A stretch of DNA of 34,451 bases from positions 85,897 through 120,347 of the forward strand of contig JAFTBN010000021.1 of assembly GCA_017455185.1 (NCBI GenBank), read 5' to 3'. The stretch's first letter is position 1; every line of letters begins with the position of its first letter. The translations under genes were made by a program, and so were the position numbers. Below the pieces are notes generated by a model. The model searched no databases and was not told where the DNA came from. It saw only the letters and a program-made list of their open reading frames with translations. Below, one piece after another: positions 7,403-14,789 of the stretch. Origin of the DNA: Clostridia bacterium (GTDB taxonomy: Bacteria > Bacillota > Clostridia > Oscillospirales > CAG-272).

Positions 7403-8257
7403 CTATCCATCCGACAGCCGGATGCCAAACAGTCTTTGCGCGTTATCCGTGGTCAGACGGATGATTTCCTGCACGGACTGCCCCCGGATCTCAGCCAGTC
7501 TCTCGACCGTTTTCCTCATCTTTCCGGAATGATTCAGACTGCCCCGGTAAGGCTCGGGTGCCAGATACGGGCAATCCGTCTCCACCAGAAGCCTGTCGTC
7601 CGGAACGGACAATGCCGCCTGGACCGGTCTGCTGGCATTGCGGAATGTCAGGACGCCTGAAAAGGAAATATACCAGCCGAGCCTGACGTATTCGCGGACC
7701 ATTTCCGCGCTTCCGCTGTAGGAATGCATCACGCCCCGCACGCCCGGATGAGCGGCAATCAGGTCGAAACAGTCCCCGTGCGCGTCCCGGTCGTGAATCA
7801 CAACCGGCAGACCGTACTTCCGGGCCAGTTCCATCTGCGCGCAGAAGAAAGCCTTCTCCCGTTCCTTGTCCATCGGGATTTCCCCGTACATCGGATAATG
7901 GTAGTCAAGACCGATCTCCCCTACTGCCACAATCTTTGACCCGTCCGTCTTCCGGTCCTCCAGAATCATCTTCTCGAGCCGCCGGACGCCTTCCTCGGGT
8001 CCGTAATCCACCGTATGACAGTCCTCGGGGTGAATGCCCACCGCACAATACAGTCCGGGAAAAGCCCGGGCCTGTTCCAGGGCCAGACGGGACGTTTCAA
8101 GCTGGGTGCCCACATTGACCGCACCGCAGATTTCCTTTCCCAGAAGAGTTTCCAGCAGCGCCGGGGCGCCTCCGGGATATTCCCGCTCAAACCGGGAATC
8201 GAAATAATGCGCGTGGCTGTCAAAAGGCAGCCGGTCCGCGCCCGATTCAGAATTCAT
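7403..8257 (-). CDS. tatD: TatD family metal-dependent hydrolase
   Basis: A 284-residue TIM-barrel deoxyribonuclease-type hydrolase of the TatD/YcfH family. Metal-binding motifs are present in order: DSHAHYFD near the N-terminus, GEIGLDYH, VIHDRDA, MHSYSGS and ETDCPYLAPEPYRG. Family members remove nucleotides from DNA 3' ends or act as D-aminoacyl-tRNA hydrolases. Start ATG 8257 has GGAGG 10 nt upstream and lies inside the end of gpsA (11-nt overlap), so the two are translationally coupled. It is the last gene of the minus-strand cluster and is followed by the bidirectional terminator at 7238-7282. Confidence 0.93.
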   Translation of the reverse strand: MNSESGADRLPFDSHAHYFDSRFEREYPGGAPALLETLLGKEICGAVNVGTQLETSRLALEQARAFPGLYCAVGIHPEDCHTVDYGPEEGVRRLEKMILEDRKTDGSKIVAVGEIGLDYHYPMYGEIPMDKEREKAFFCAQMELARKYGLPVVIHDRDAHGDCFDLIAAHPGVRGVMHSYSGSAEMVREYVRLGWYISFSGVLTFRNASRPVQAALSVPDDRLLVETDCPYLAPEPYRGSLNHSGKMRKTVERLAEIRGQSVQEIIRLTTDNAQRLFGIRLSDG

Positions 8258-9203
8258 TTTTCAACGGCCTCCGCAAAAGCATCTCCATGCCCAAACGGGG
8301 ATCCAGTCCCTCAAACAGGACCGAATAAACCGTCCGGCAAATCGGCAGTTCGACTCCCAGATGCGAGGACAGAATCATCAAAGCGGCCGAGGTGTCCCTT
8401 CCTTCCGCCAGGCTGTCGTAAGGGACGCCCCTGACGAACGCCTCCCCGTATTGCCGGTTGTGGCTGTAAGGAGAAAACACCGTCGCTTCGTAATCCCCCA
8501 GATGGCACAGTCCGTAAGCCGAAAGTTCGCTGCCTCCGGCAGCCGCAATCAAGCGGGAGATTTCCCTGGTTCCTCTGGAAATCAGCGGGCCTTTCAGGGT
8601 CACATACCCCATGCCGTCCAGCATGCCGGCCGCGATGCCGATGACGTTCTTTGAAGCCGCCCCGATTTCGTTTCCGATCAGGTCCTGGCCGTAATAGAAG
8701 CGGATCAGGTCGGAGGAAAACGCCTCCACCAGTTCCTTCTTCACATCCCGGTCCCGGCTGTCGATCACCATACAGTTGGGGATGCCGGCATAGAATTCCT
8801 GCACGTGCCCCGGCCCAAGCCATACAGCCGTTTGATTGTCGTCGGGCAGAAAGGACTCCACAATCTGCGTCAGACGCAGCCCGGTCTCTTTTTCCAGCCC
8901 CTTCATGCAAAGAACGACTTTCTTGTTGTGGATACCCTGCCCGGCCAGCTGCTGCGCCAGCGTCCGCAGGGACTGCGCTCCGACGGCAATCAGGATCACG
9001 TCGCTCCCGATCGCTTCTTCCAGGTCGGTGCTCAGCGCGACCGAGGGCGGGAGCGTCAAAAGGTCGTTGCTGCGGCTTTCCAGGAACCGTTCCATATGCG
9101 AAGATCCGGCCCGGCCGTACAGGGTCACTCGATGACCGATCCGGTCCAGATACCAGGCAATCAGGGATCCCCAGCGGCCGCAGCCGATTACGGTAATATT
9201 CAA
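8247..9203 (-). CDS. gpsA: Glycerol-3-phosphate dehydrogenase [NAD(P)+]
   Basis: A 318-residue enzyme that reduces dihydroxyacetone phosphate to sn-glycerol 3-phosphate for phospholipid synthesis. The dinucleotide motif is VIGCGRWGSLIA at the N-terminus; the catalytic lysine region is GAASKNVIGIAAG and the substrate region has SRGTREISRL. The frame stays open further upstream, but that extension overlaps metG and has no family similarity. I start at TTG 9203, which has GGAGGAG immediately upstream and gives LNITVIGCG as the mature beginning. It follows metG by 20 nt and overlaps tatD. Confidence 0.92.
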   Translation of the reverse strand: MNITVIGCGRWGSLIAWYLDRIGHRVTLYGRAGSSHMERFLESRSNDLLTLPPSVALSTDLEEAIGSDVILIAVGAQSLRTLAQQLAGQGIHNKKVVLCMKGLEKETGLRLTQIVESFLPDDNQTAVWLGPGHVQEFYAGIPNCMVIDSRDRDVKKELVEAFSSDLIRFYYGQDLIGNEIGAASKNVIGIAAGMLDGMGYVTLKGPLISRGTREISRLIAAAGGSELSAYGLCHLGDYEATVFSPYSHNRQYGEAFVRGVPYDSLAEGRDTSAALMILSSHLGVELPICRTVYSVLFEGLDPRLGMEMLLRRPLKNEF

Positions 9204-9223
9204 AACAACTCCTCCGATTTCTC

Positions 9224-11254
9224 TCAGCGGACCCGCTCGCCCAGGGGCGTATCGTCCGCCAGGAAGACAACCCGGACCTGCTCCTCGCCCGAAGCGAGAA
9301 TCATACCGTTGGATTCCATGCCGCAAAGCATCGCAGGCTTCAGGTTCGCCACGACAATCACCTTCCGGCCGATCAGATCCGCAGGCTGGTAGAACTTGGC
9401 GATGCCGGACAGGACCTGTCTCTTCTCATACCCCAGATCCAGCTGCAGGCAAAGCAGTTTTTTGGCTCCGGGTACTTTTTCGCAGGACAGAACCTGGGCC
9501 GTGCGCAGTTCCACGTCCATAAATTTCTCGATGCCGATCTGCGCCACTCCCTCGGGCTTTTGGGGCTGAGCCTTCTGCTCTTCGGCCTGTGCCTGCTTCA
9601 TCTGGGCCTGACGCTCCTCCTCAAACTTCTGCAGCTGCTTTTCCTCATCAATGCGGGCGAAAAGCACCGTGCTTTCCTCAACCGTTCCGCCTGCGGGATA
9701 GGCATAATATTTGTCGTCCGAGCCGAAATAATGCTCCAGCAGAAGGTATCCGTGCTCATTCTTTGTCGCCTCCAGTTCAGCCAGCGCCGCCTTGTCCCCG
9801 ATCTGGGTCAGGATGGTGCGGGCGGTATCCGGAATGAACGGGTGCAGCAAAACGGCCGCACAGCGGATGGTCGCGAGCAGATGATAGAGCACCGTTCCCA
9901 GCCGCTCCCTCTTTTCTTCATCCTTGGCAAGGGTCCAGGGAGTCGTCTCGTCAATGTATTTGTTGGCCCGGGTCAGAAGGGCAATGATATAGGTCAGCGC
10001 GTCGGCGACATGGTAGGAATCCATTTCACGAACCACCGCTTCACAGGTCTGTCCGCACAGCCGCACCAGTTCCCCGTCCAGTTCCTCCTTGCAGGAAGGA
10101 GCCGGGATGACGCGGTCGAAATACTTCTTGTCCATATCCAGCGTCCGCTTGACCAGGTTGCCCAGGTTGTTGACCAGGTCTGTATTGTAGCGCTTGATGA
10201 CCGACTCGTAGGTGATGGAACCGTCCGCCGCATAAGGCATCTCGGCCAGCGCGTAATACCTCACGCCGTCGGCCGTAAACACGTCGGCCAGCGCGTCCGC
10301 GTAAATGACGTTGCCGCGGGACTTGGACATCTTGTCCATGCCGAAATTGAACCAGGGATGGCCGAAGACTTTCTTCGGAAGGGGTAAATCCAAGGCCATG
10401 AGGAAAATCGGCCAGTAAATGGTATGGAACCGCAATATGTCCTTGCCGATGACGTGCACGTCGGCCGGCCAGTAAGTCCTGAAGTGTTCGCTCTGCTCCT
10501 CGTAGGTCTTGTCCGGATCATAGCCCAGAGCGGTGATGTAGTTGGTCAGGGCGTCCAGCCAGACGTAGACGACGTGCCGGTCGTCAAACGTGACGGGGAT
10601 TCCCCAGGAGAAGGAGGTGCGGGATACGCAAAGGTCCTGCAATCCGCCCTCCACGCGCAAGAAGTTGTTGACCATTTCCTTCTTGCGGGATTCGGGCTCG
10701 ATGAATTCCGGATGGGAATCGATGTGCGCCAGAAGCCGGTCCACATACTTGCTCATCCGGAAGAAATAGGCCTCTTCCCTGGCCTTCTGCACGGGTCTTC
10801 CGCAATCCGGGCACTTTCCGTCCACCACCTGCGAGTCGGTGTAGAAACTCTCGTCCGGCGTGCAGTACCAGCCTTCGTAATACCCTTTATAAATATCGCC
10901 CTGATCGTAAAACCGTTTGAAAATCTTCTGCACGGCCTGTACGTGTTTTTCATCGGTGGTCCGGATAAAATAGTCGTAGGAACTGTTCATGCGGTCCCAG
11001 ACTCCCCGGATCTGCCCCGAAACGCCGTCCACGTACTGCTGCGGGGTAATGCCCGCTTCCTTGGCGCAGTTCTCAATCTTCTGGCCATGCTCATCGGTAC
11101 CGGTGCAGAAATAAGTCTGCTCGCCCTTGGCGCGGTGATACCGGACAACCGCGTCCGACATAATCACCTCGTAGGTGTTGCCGAAATGCGGCTTGCGCGA
11201 AGCATAGGCAATGGCCGTTGTCAGATAAAATTTGTTTCTCTCTTTTTCTTTCAT
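9224..11254 (-). CDS. metG: Methionyl-tRNA synthetase with C-terminal tRNA-binding domain
   Basis: A 676-residue class I synthetase. The catalytic signature is HFGN at residues 23-26 (HIGH in most proteins) and KMSKS is intact at 308-312. The zinc-knuckle region 131-151 keeps Cys131, Cys148 and Cys151, but the expected CTPC reads CTPD, so one of four ligands is Asp134. A Gln/Glu-rich linker near 545-570 leads to a C-terminal EMAP-II-like tRNA-binding domain (about 570-676, ending ESNGMILASG...DDTPLGERVR). ATG 11254 follows AAGGA. It lies between murQ and gpsA, 20 nt before gpsA. No T-box leader is visible in the 82 nt upstream. Confidence 0.96.
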   Translation of the reverse strand: MKEKERNKFYLTTAIAYASRKPHFGNTYEVIMSDAVVRYHRAKGEQTYFCTGTDEHGQKIENCAKEAGITPQQYVDGVSGQIRGVWDRMNSSYDYFIRTTDEKHVQAVQKIFKRFYDQGDIYKGYYEGWYCTPDESFYTDSQVVDGKCPDCGRPVQKAREEAYFFRMSKYVDRLLAHIDSHPEFIEPESRKKEMVNNFLRVEGGLQDLCVSRTSFSWGIPVTFDDRHVVYVWLDALTNYITALGYDPDKTYEEQSEHFRTYWPADVHVIGKDILRFHTIYWPIFLMALDLPLPKKVFGHPWFNFGMDKMSKSRGNVIYADALADVFTADGVRYYALAEMPYAADGSITYESVIKRYNTDLVNNLGNLVKRTLDMDKKYFDRVIPAPSCKEELDGELVRLCGQTCEAVVREMDSYHVADALTYIIALLTRANKYIDETTPWTLAKDEEKRERLGTVLYHLLATIRCAAVLLHPFIPDTARTILTQIGDKAALAELEATKNEHGYLLLEHYFGSDDKYYAYPAGGTVEESTVLFARIDEEKQLQKFEEERQAQMKQAQAEEQKAQPQKPEGVAQIGIEKFMDVELRTAQVLSCEKVPGAKKLLCLQLDLGYEKRQVLSGIAKFYQPADLIGRKVIVVANLKPAMLCGMESNGMILASGEEQVRVVFLADDTPLGERVR

Positions 11255-11336
11255 TGTCGTTCCTTTCCCGCAGACGGACCAGATGATTGCCCTCTGCGCG
11301 GCATCTAACCAAAGATTTCAGTTTCAGTTCCGGGCA

Positions 11337-12155
11337 TCAAAGGATTCCCCGGGCTTCAAACACGGCCCGGATCGACCAGCCGTGCTCCTCCAGCAGGGCC
11401 TGTGCCCTTTCGTATTCCACCCGGCAGATTTCGGACACAATCCGGATCATCCGGTCGCGAAGTTTGCGGTTGGTGGGTCTGAGGTTGATCATCAGGTTCT
11501 CATACACCTTTCCGGTCTTGACCATCGCGCAGGTGGAAATCATGTTCAGCACCAGTTTCTGCGCGTTGCCCGCCTTCATGCGGGTCGAGCCGGTAATCAC
11601 CTCGGGACCGGTTTCGGTCACAATCAGGATATCGGAATACGCTTCCATTGCGCAGCTGCTGTTGCACACAAGACCCGCGGTCGTGCAGCCGCACTGCCGG
11701 GCGGCGCGAAGCACGCCGACCACGTAAGGCGCGTTTCCGGAAGCCGAAAGCCCCAGGACAAAATCATCCGGGGAGGGGGCCAGAGCCATAAAATCCCGCA
11801 TGCCGTCTCCGTCCGAATCCTCGGCCCCCTCGACCGCGCGGACAATGGCGTTCTCCCCGCCCGCAATCAGGGCCCGGACCTGGCATGGGTCCGTACCGAA
11901 CGTCGGCGGGCATTCGGATGCATCCACCACCGCAAGACGGCCCGAGGTTCCGGCGCCCGCGTACAGAATACGGGCTCCTTTGGAAATCGCCAGCGCCGCC
12001 GCGTCCACCGCCTTCTCAATCTGCGGCATGGCCCGGTCGACGGCCTGGAGCGATTTGTAATTCTCTTTTTGTATCAGGGCCAGCATCGTTCCCGTATCTG
12101 CCCGGTCGATGTGCATCGTGTCCGGATTGCGGCCCTCTGTCCATTCCTTATTCAT
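11337..12155 (-). CDS. murQ: N-acetylmuramic acid 6-phosphate etherase
   Basis: A 272-residue SIS-domain lyase that splits the lactyl ether of MurNAc-6-phosphate to GlcNAc-6-phosphate and lactate in peptidoglycan recycling. Seen: the N-terminal TEGRNPDTMHID box, GAGTSGRLAVVDASECPPTFG containing the catalytic glutamate, LGLSASGNAPYVVG and GSTRMKAGNAQK. ATG 12155 is preferred over ATG 12161 because AGGGA is 5 nt upstream. The start lies within the end of the DUF975-like gene (8-nt overlap). The protein is short for the family: the C-terminal helical repeats stop after YERAQALLEEHGWSIRAVF, about 25-30 residues early. No MurNAc kinase or transporter is nearby. Confidence 0.9.
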   Translation of the reverse strand: MNKEWTEGRNPDTMHIDRADTGTMLALIQKENYKSLQAVDRAMPQIEKAVDAAALAISKGARILYAGAGTSGRLAVVDASECPPTFGTDPCQVRALIAGGENAIVRAVEGAEDSDGDGMRDFMALAPSPDDFVLGLSASGNAPYVVGVLRAARQCGCTTAGLVCNSSCAMEAYSDILIVTETGPEVITGSTRMKAGNAQKLVLNMISTCAMVKTGKVYENLMINLRPTNRKLRDRMIRIVSEICRVEYERAQALLEEHGWSIRAVFEARGIL

Positions 12156-12999
12156 GTTCATCCCTGCCGCAGAGAACTTCTTTGCCCTGCGTTTCTTCCG
12201 CGCGCTCTGCCTGCCGCTCAAGCAGGGTGCGCGCATACAGTTCCTGCAAAACCAGATACCGCGGAACCAGCCAGATGACCGCCGCAATCCAGAGCGTACC
12301 CATGGTCAGAAGAACCCAGAACAGATGGTTCATCCGGAACCCGAATACCTCGCCTTTTGACCGCCCGACGGCTCTTGCGGATTCTTTGCGGGCCTCCTTG
12401 TACGAACGGCCCGACCGATAAAGAGGCAGGTAGCAAAAACCTCCCTGTTCCAACACAGACACCAGAATGACCGGAAGCGAACACACAAACGCAATAGCCG
12501 CGGTCAGCCATCCGAAAGCGGACACCGTCAGGCCGAGTTCCGCCCGGTTGAAATACAGCAGGACAATGCCTGCCACTCCCGCGGCGCAAAGAAGGACGGG
12601 ACCGATCAGGCGCAGGACAACCCCCGAAGTAAAGCGGAGCGCCTTTTTGTACTCCCGCTTCGAAGAAAACGGAACAAACAGTTCCTCCAGGGGAATGACC
12701 TCCCCGTCGCACATTCGCCCGGTCATCCGTTTCAGGCCGTACCAGAGCGGCATGGCCAGGAAGAACCAGAAGGCGCAGGCCAGCGCGGCTCCGGTCCAGC
12801 GCAGGACCAGGACGGCTGCTTTTGCCCCGTACCAGTTCAGCACCTCAAACGAGGAAAAAGCCAAAAGAATCAGTCCTCCGACTGCAAAGGCCAGTGCCGT
12901 CAGCAAAAAGGCGCCGATCAGCCGGATGCGGTTCTGGTCCTGCCCGATGACCTCCCGGGCCCGGGGCAGGAGTTGTTTCCACAATTTCTTTTTTTTCAT
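12148..12999 (-). CDS. DUF975-like multi-pass membrane protein
   Basis: A 283-residue integral membrane protein. After a basic N-terminus there are about five hydrophobic segments (around residues 26-48, 58-85, 125-150, 160-187 and 222-250). The last part, SYKEARKESARAVGRSKGEVFGFRM followed by a Trp-rich membrane helix and a VPRY turn, resembles the DUF975 pattern of a short amphipathic helix before the final helices. Function is unknown in this family. The gene is 21 nt downstream of the SGNH hydrolase and overlaps murQ, so it is in the middle of an operon. Confidence 0.65.
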   Translation of the reverse strand: MKKKKLWKQLLPRAREVIGQDQNRIRLIGAFLLTALAFAVGGLILLAFSSFEVLNWYGAKAAVLVLRWTGAALACAFWFFLAMPLWYGLKRMTGRMCDGEVIPLEELFVPFSSKREYKKALRFTSGVVLRLIGPVLLCAAGVAGIVLLYFNRAELGLTVSAFGWLTAAIAFVCSLPVILVSVLEQGGFCYLPLYRSGRSYKEARKESARAVGRSKGEVFGFRMNHLFWVLLTMGTLWIAAVIWLVPRYLVLQELYARTLLERQAERAEETQGKEVLCGRDEHE

Positions 13000-13020
13000 G
13001 CTCAGACAGAACTTGCCGGA

Positions 13021-13674
13021 TCAAAGGGCGCGCAGGAACGAAACCAGTTTTTCGGTCAGTTTGGCATGCCCCGCGTCGTTGGGGTGCAGACCGTCCGGAA
13101 TGTAACGGGTCCGGATGGCCTCCACGGAAGGCTGAAGGCCGCTGATGGAATACAGGTCGCAGACCGGAATCGCATAGCGCTGCGCGATCGTTTTCAGATT
13201 GTTTACGTACTCAATCAGGGGCGCGACGTCGGCGGGCTTGCGCGTGCCGTTATCGCCTCTGGGCGAGTCCTCAAGCAACCGATGCAAAGGAGTCATCACG
13301 ACAATCTGCGACTCGGGATATTTGGTCAGCAGTTCCTCGAACAGGACCCTGCAGGCTCCGCAGAACGTATCCGGAGTCGCATCCCCGGGCTGTCCCATCG
13401 GCGCGTCACCGTGTCCGTAGTCGTTTGTGCCTCCGAAGACCAGAATCAGATCCGCGTCCGGGTCCATCTGCATGGCCCGGTCCACATAATTCGAGTGTCC
13501 GTCGTCCGACTGCTGCTGAGGCGTAATCCGGCTTCCGGAAAGTCCGTAATTGCGAACCTCCGCGCCGCACATGCGTGCCATGCGTTCGGTAAAGCGGTTC
13601 TCCCGGTTGGCCACGCAGGACCCCGCCGTAATGCTGTCTCCCAGGACGTTGATTTTCAATCCTTCCAATTTCAT
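13021..13674 (-). CDS. SGNH/GDSL-family hydrolase
   Basis: A 217-residue esterase-type hydrolase without a signal peptide. Block I is VLGDSITAGS (catalytic Ser), block II has NYGLSGSRI, block III is FGGTNDYGHG and block V is DGLHPNDAGH (Asp and His of the triad). Family members deacetylate or de-esterify carbohydrates, lipids or peptidoglycan; proximity to murQ hints at a cell-wall sugar substrate but does not prove it. ATG 13674 is the only family-consistent start. Its ribosome site AGGAGG is 30 nt away, with a 16-nt perfect hairpin between (see separate feature). Confidence 0.88.
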   Translation of the reverse strand: MKLEGLKINVLGDSITAGSCVANRENRFTERMARMCGAEVRNYGLSGSRITPQQQSDDGHSNYVDRAMQMDPDADLILVFGGTNDYGHGDAPMGQPGDATPDTFCGACRVLFEELLTKYPESQIVVMTPLHRLLEDSPRGDNGTRKPADVAPLIEYVNNLKTIAQRYAIPVCDLYSISGLQPSVEAIRTRYIPDGLHPNDAGHAKLTEKLVSFLRAL

Positions 13675-13686
13675 GATTTCATGACC

Positions 13687-13702
13687 GGATGCCCAGGCAT
13701 CC
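13687..13702 (-). promoter_or_regulatory. Hairpin between Shine-Dalgarno and start codon of the SGNH hydrolase
   Basis: On the minus strand AGGAGG (13705-13710) is followed by GGATGCCTGGGCATCC, a perfect 6-7 bp stem with a tiny loop, then 12 nt and the ATG. Linear spacing is 30 nt; with the hairpin folded it is 14 nt. No other ribosome site is near the ATG. Confidence 0.5.
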
Positions 13703-13727
13703 GTCCTCCTTCGTTTGAAAATGATTC

Positions 13728-13756
13728 TTGACAAATGACATAAAAAACCCTATAAT
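13728..13756 (+). promoter_or_regulatory. Consensus sigma-A promoter of ssrA
   Basis: TTGACA (13728-13733), a 17-bp spacer and TATAAT (13751-13756), all perfect. Predicted transcription start near 13763, leaving a short 5' leader for RNase P to remove. Confidence 0.92.
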
Positions 13757-13776
13757 AAGGGACTGCAGATGCACTC

Positions 13777-14140
13777 GGGCTCGCACCGGCTTTCGACGGG
13801 GGTTTTGAGGCATGATAAGCGTGGCAGGCCGAGCAATCCTGTAAAAGGCTCAACCTTTAAAAAATAAACGACAACAGAAACGTTGCTGTGGCTGCCTAAC
13901 GGCAGTGCCGCGGAAGTGTTCTTCCGCCCGTCTCCTTCTGCGCATCGCAACAGAAGCTAGGCGTCATTTCGCGATACATGTGCATCGGTAATTCGCCATT
14001 GCGCCGGTCATAAACAAAATGGCTACTGAAAGCAAGATCCGTCTGTCGATGTTGCCGTAGGGAATGTCACAGGCAGACTGCCCACGGAGAAAGTTGTGTC
14101 AAGAGGCTTTCGGACAGGGGTTCGACTCCCCTCGGGTCCA
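13777..14140 (+). ncRNA. ssrA: Transfer-messenger RNA
   Basis: A 364-nt tmRNA that rescues stalled ribosomes. The 5' end GGGCTCG pairs with 3' CGGGTCC (14133-14139) as a 7-bp acceptor stem with two G-U pairs, followed by discriminator A14140; CCA is not encoded. The D-loop-like TTCGACGGGG (from 13792) and the T-arm AGGGG-TTCGACT-CCCCT (ending 14132) are intact. The tag frame ends ...AAC GAC AAC AGA AAC GTT GCT GTG GCT GCC TAA at 13867-13899, giving NDNRNVAVAA. The codon at the position of the usual GCA resume codon is ATA (13864-13866), so the tag is INDNRNVAVAA or begins at Asn. It is transcribed toward, and convergent with, the minus-strand rnmV-like gene. Confidence 0.97.
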
Positions 14141-14141
14141 C

Positions 14142-14789
14142 TTATGACGAATGAAATCCCTGATTTGACTCAGGGGTTTTTTCTTTTTCCGGGGCCCGGT
14201 ATCCCTGCTCCCCTGCCCAGGCATAAAACTCCTCCCGGGACATCAGATACCGGCAGGCTTCCAGCAGCGGGTCTGCCCGCATACCGCCCGGCAGCGAAAG
14301 CCGGACGCAAAGATTGTCCCTGCGAAGCTGCGCGCCGGTTCCGCCGGTCAGACCGCAGCGGTAGAAATCCAGTTTGGCGATGGGATCGGACACGCCGGTA
14401 TATTCCTCGTTTTCGAACGGTTCGAGAAGGCGGTACAAAAGTTCCTCCTCCATCCCCTCGACCCCGAGCACACCCTCGGCACCCGGCTTGCTTTTCCGCT
14501 TTTCCTTCCCCGGAACGCGGGGAATGTAAACCGGTATCCGGCGCGGTTCCGGAATCAGGTCGCAAAGCGCGCTCCGGATCATCCTGCCCCCCGCGTCGCT
14601 GTCGGTCAGGACGATGATGGGCGTCTTTTGCGCCAGTTCGCGGACAAGGGCTCTCTTCTCGGTCCGGTTGAAAATCCCGAATCCGTCGGTTGTGAGAACC
14701 GTCCCGTCCACGACCCGGTCCAGTTTGACCCGGTCGTATTTTCCCTCTACCAGAATCGGATAGGGGATGCGGAGCCTGCGGCGCGTCAT
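14142..14789 (-). CDS. rnmV: TOPRIM/DUF4093 protein, ribonuclease M5-like
   Basis: A 215-residue protein with an N-terminal TOPRIM domain: catalytic Glu in ILVEGKYD (about residues 12-19) and the acidic pair in VLTDSDAGG (about 60-68), followed by a basic segment and LGVEGMEEELLYRLL, then a C-terminal DUF4093-like region. This is the architecture of RNase M5, which trims the 5S rRNA precursor in Bacillota; a second paralog near ksgA is possible, so the symbol is tentative. Its start overlaps the U32 stop (ATGA). The 3' end (about the last 14 codons) contains the ssrA terminator on the opposite strand, and its stop lies 2 nt from the mature tmRNA end. Confidence 0.75.
   Translation of the reverse strand: MTRRRLRIPYPILVEGKYDRVKLDRVVDGTVLTTDGFGIFNRTEKRALVRELAQKTPIIVLTDSDAGGRMIRSALCDLIPEPRRIPVYIPRVPGKEKRKSKPGAEGVLGVEGMEEELLYRLLEPFENEEYTGVSDPIAKLDFYRCGLTGGTGAQLRRDNLCVRLSLPGGMRADPLLEACRYLMSREEFYAWAGEQGYRAPEKEKTPESNQGFHSS
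14156..14188 (+). terminator. ssrA intrinsic terminator, inside the rnmV-like coding end
   Basis: ATCCCTGA and TCAGGGGT form a stem (CCCTGA/TCAGGG core, 6-nt loop) followed by TTTTTTCTTTTT on the plus strand. It is 16 nt after the tmRNA 3' end and within the last codons of the convergent gene. Confidence 0.92.

Noticed and set aside
9204..9326. N-terminal extension of gpsA
   Set aside because: It overlaps the metG end and lacks similarity; TTG 9203 has GGAGGAG directly upstream and gives the expected N-terminus.
14120..14160. tmRNA 3' end as an integration site
   Set aside because: No integrase, no repeated tmRNA end, and an ordinary operon gene follows at once.
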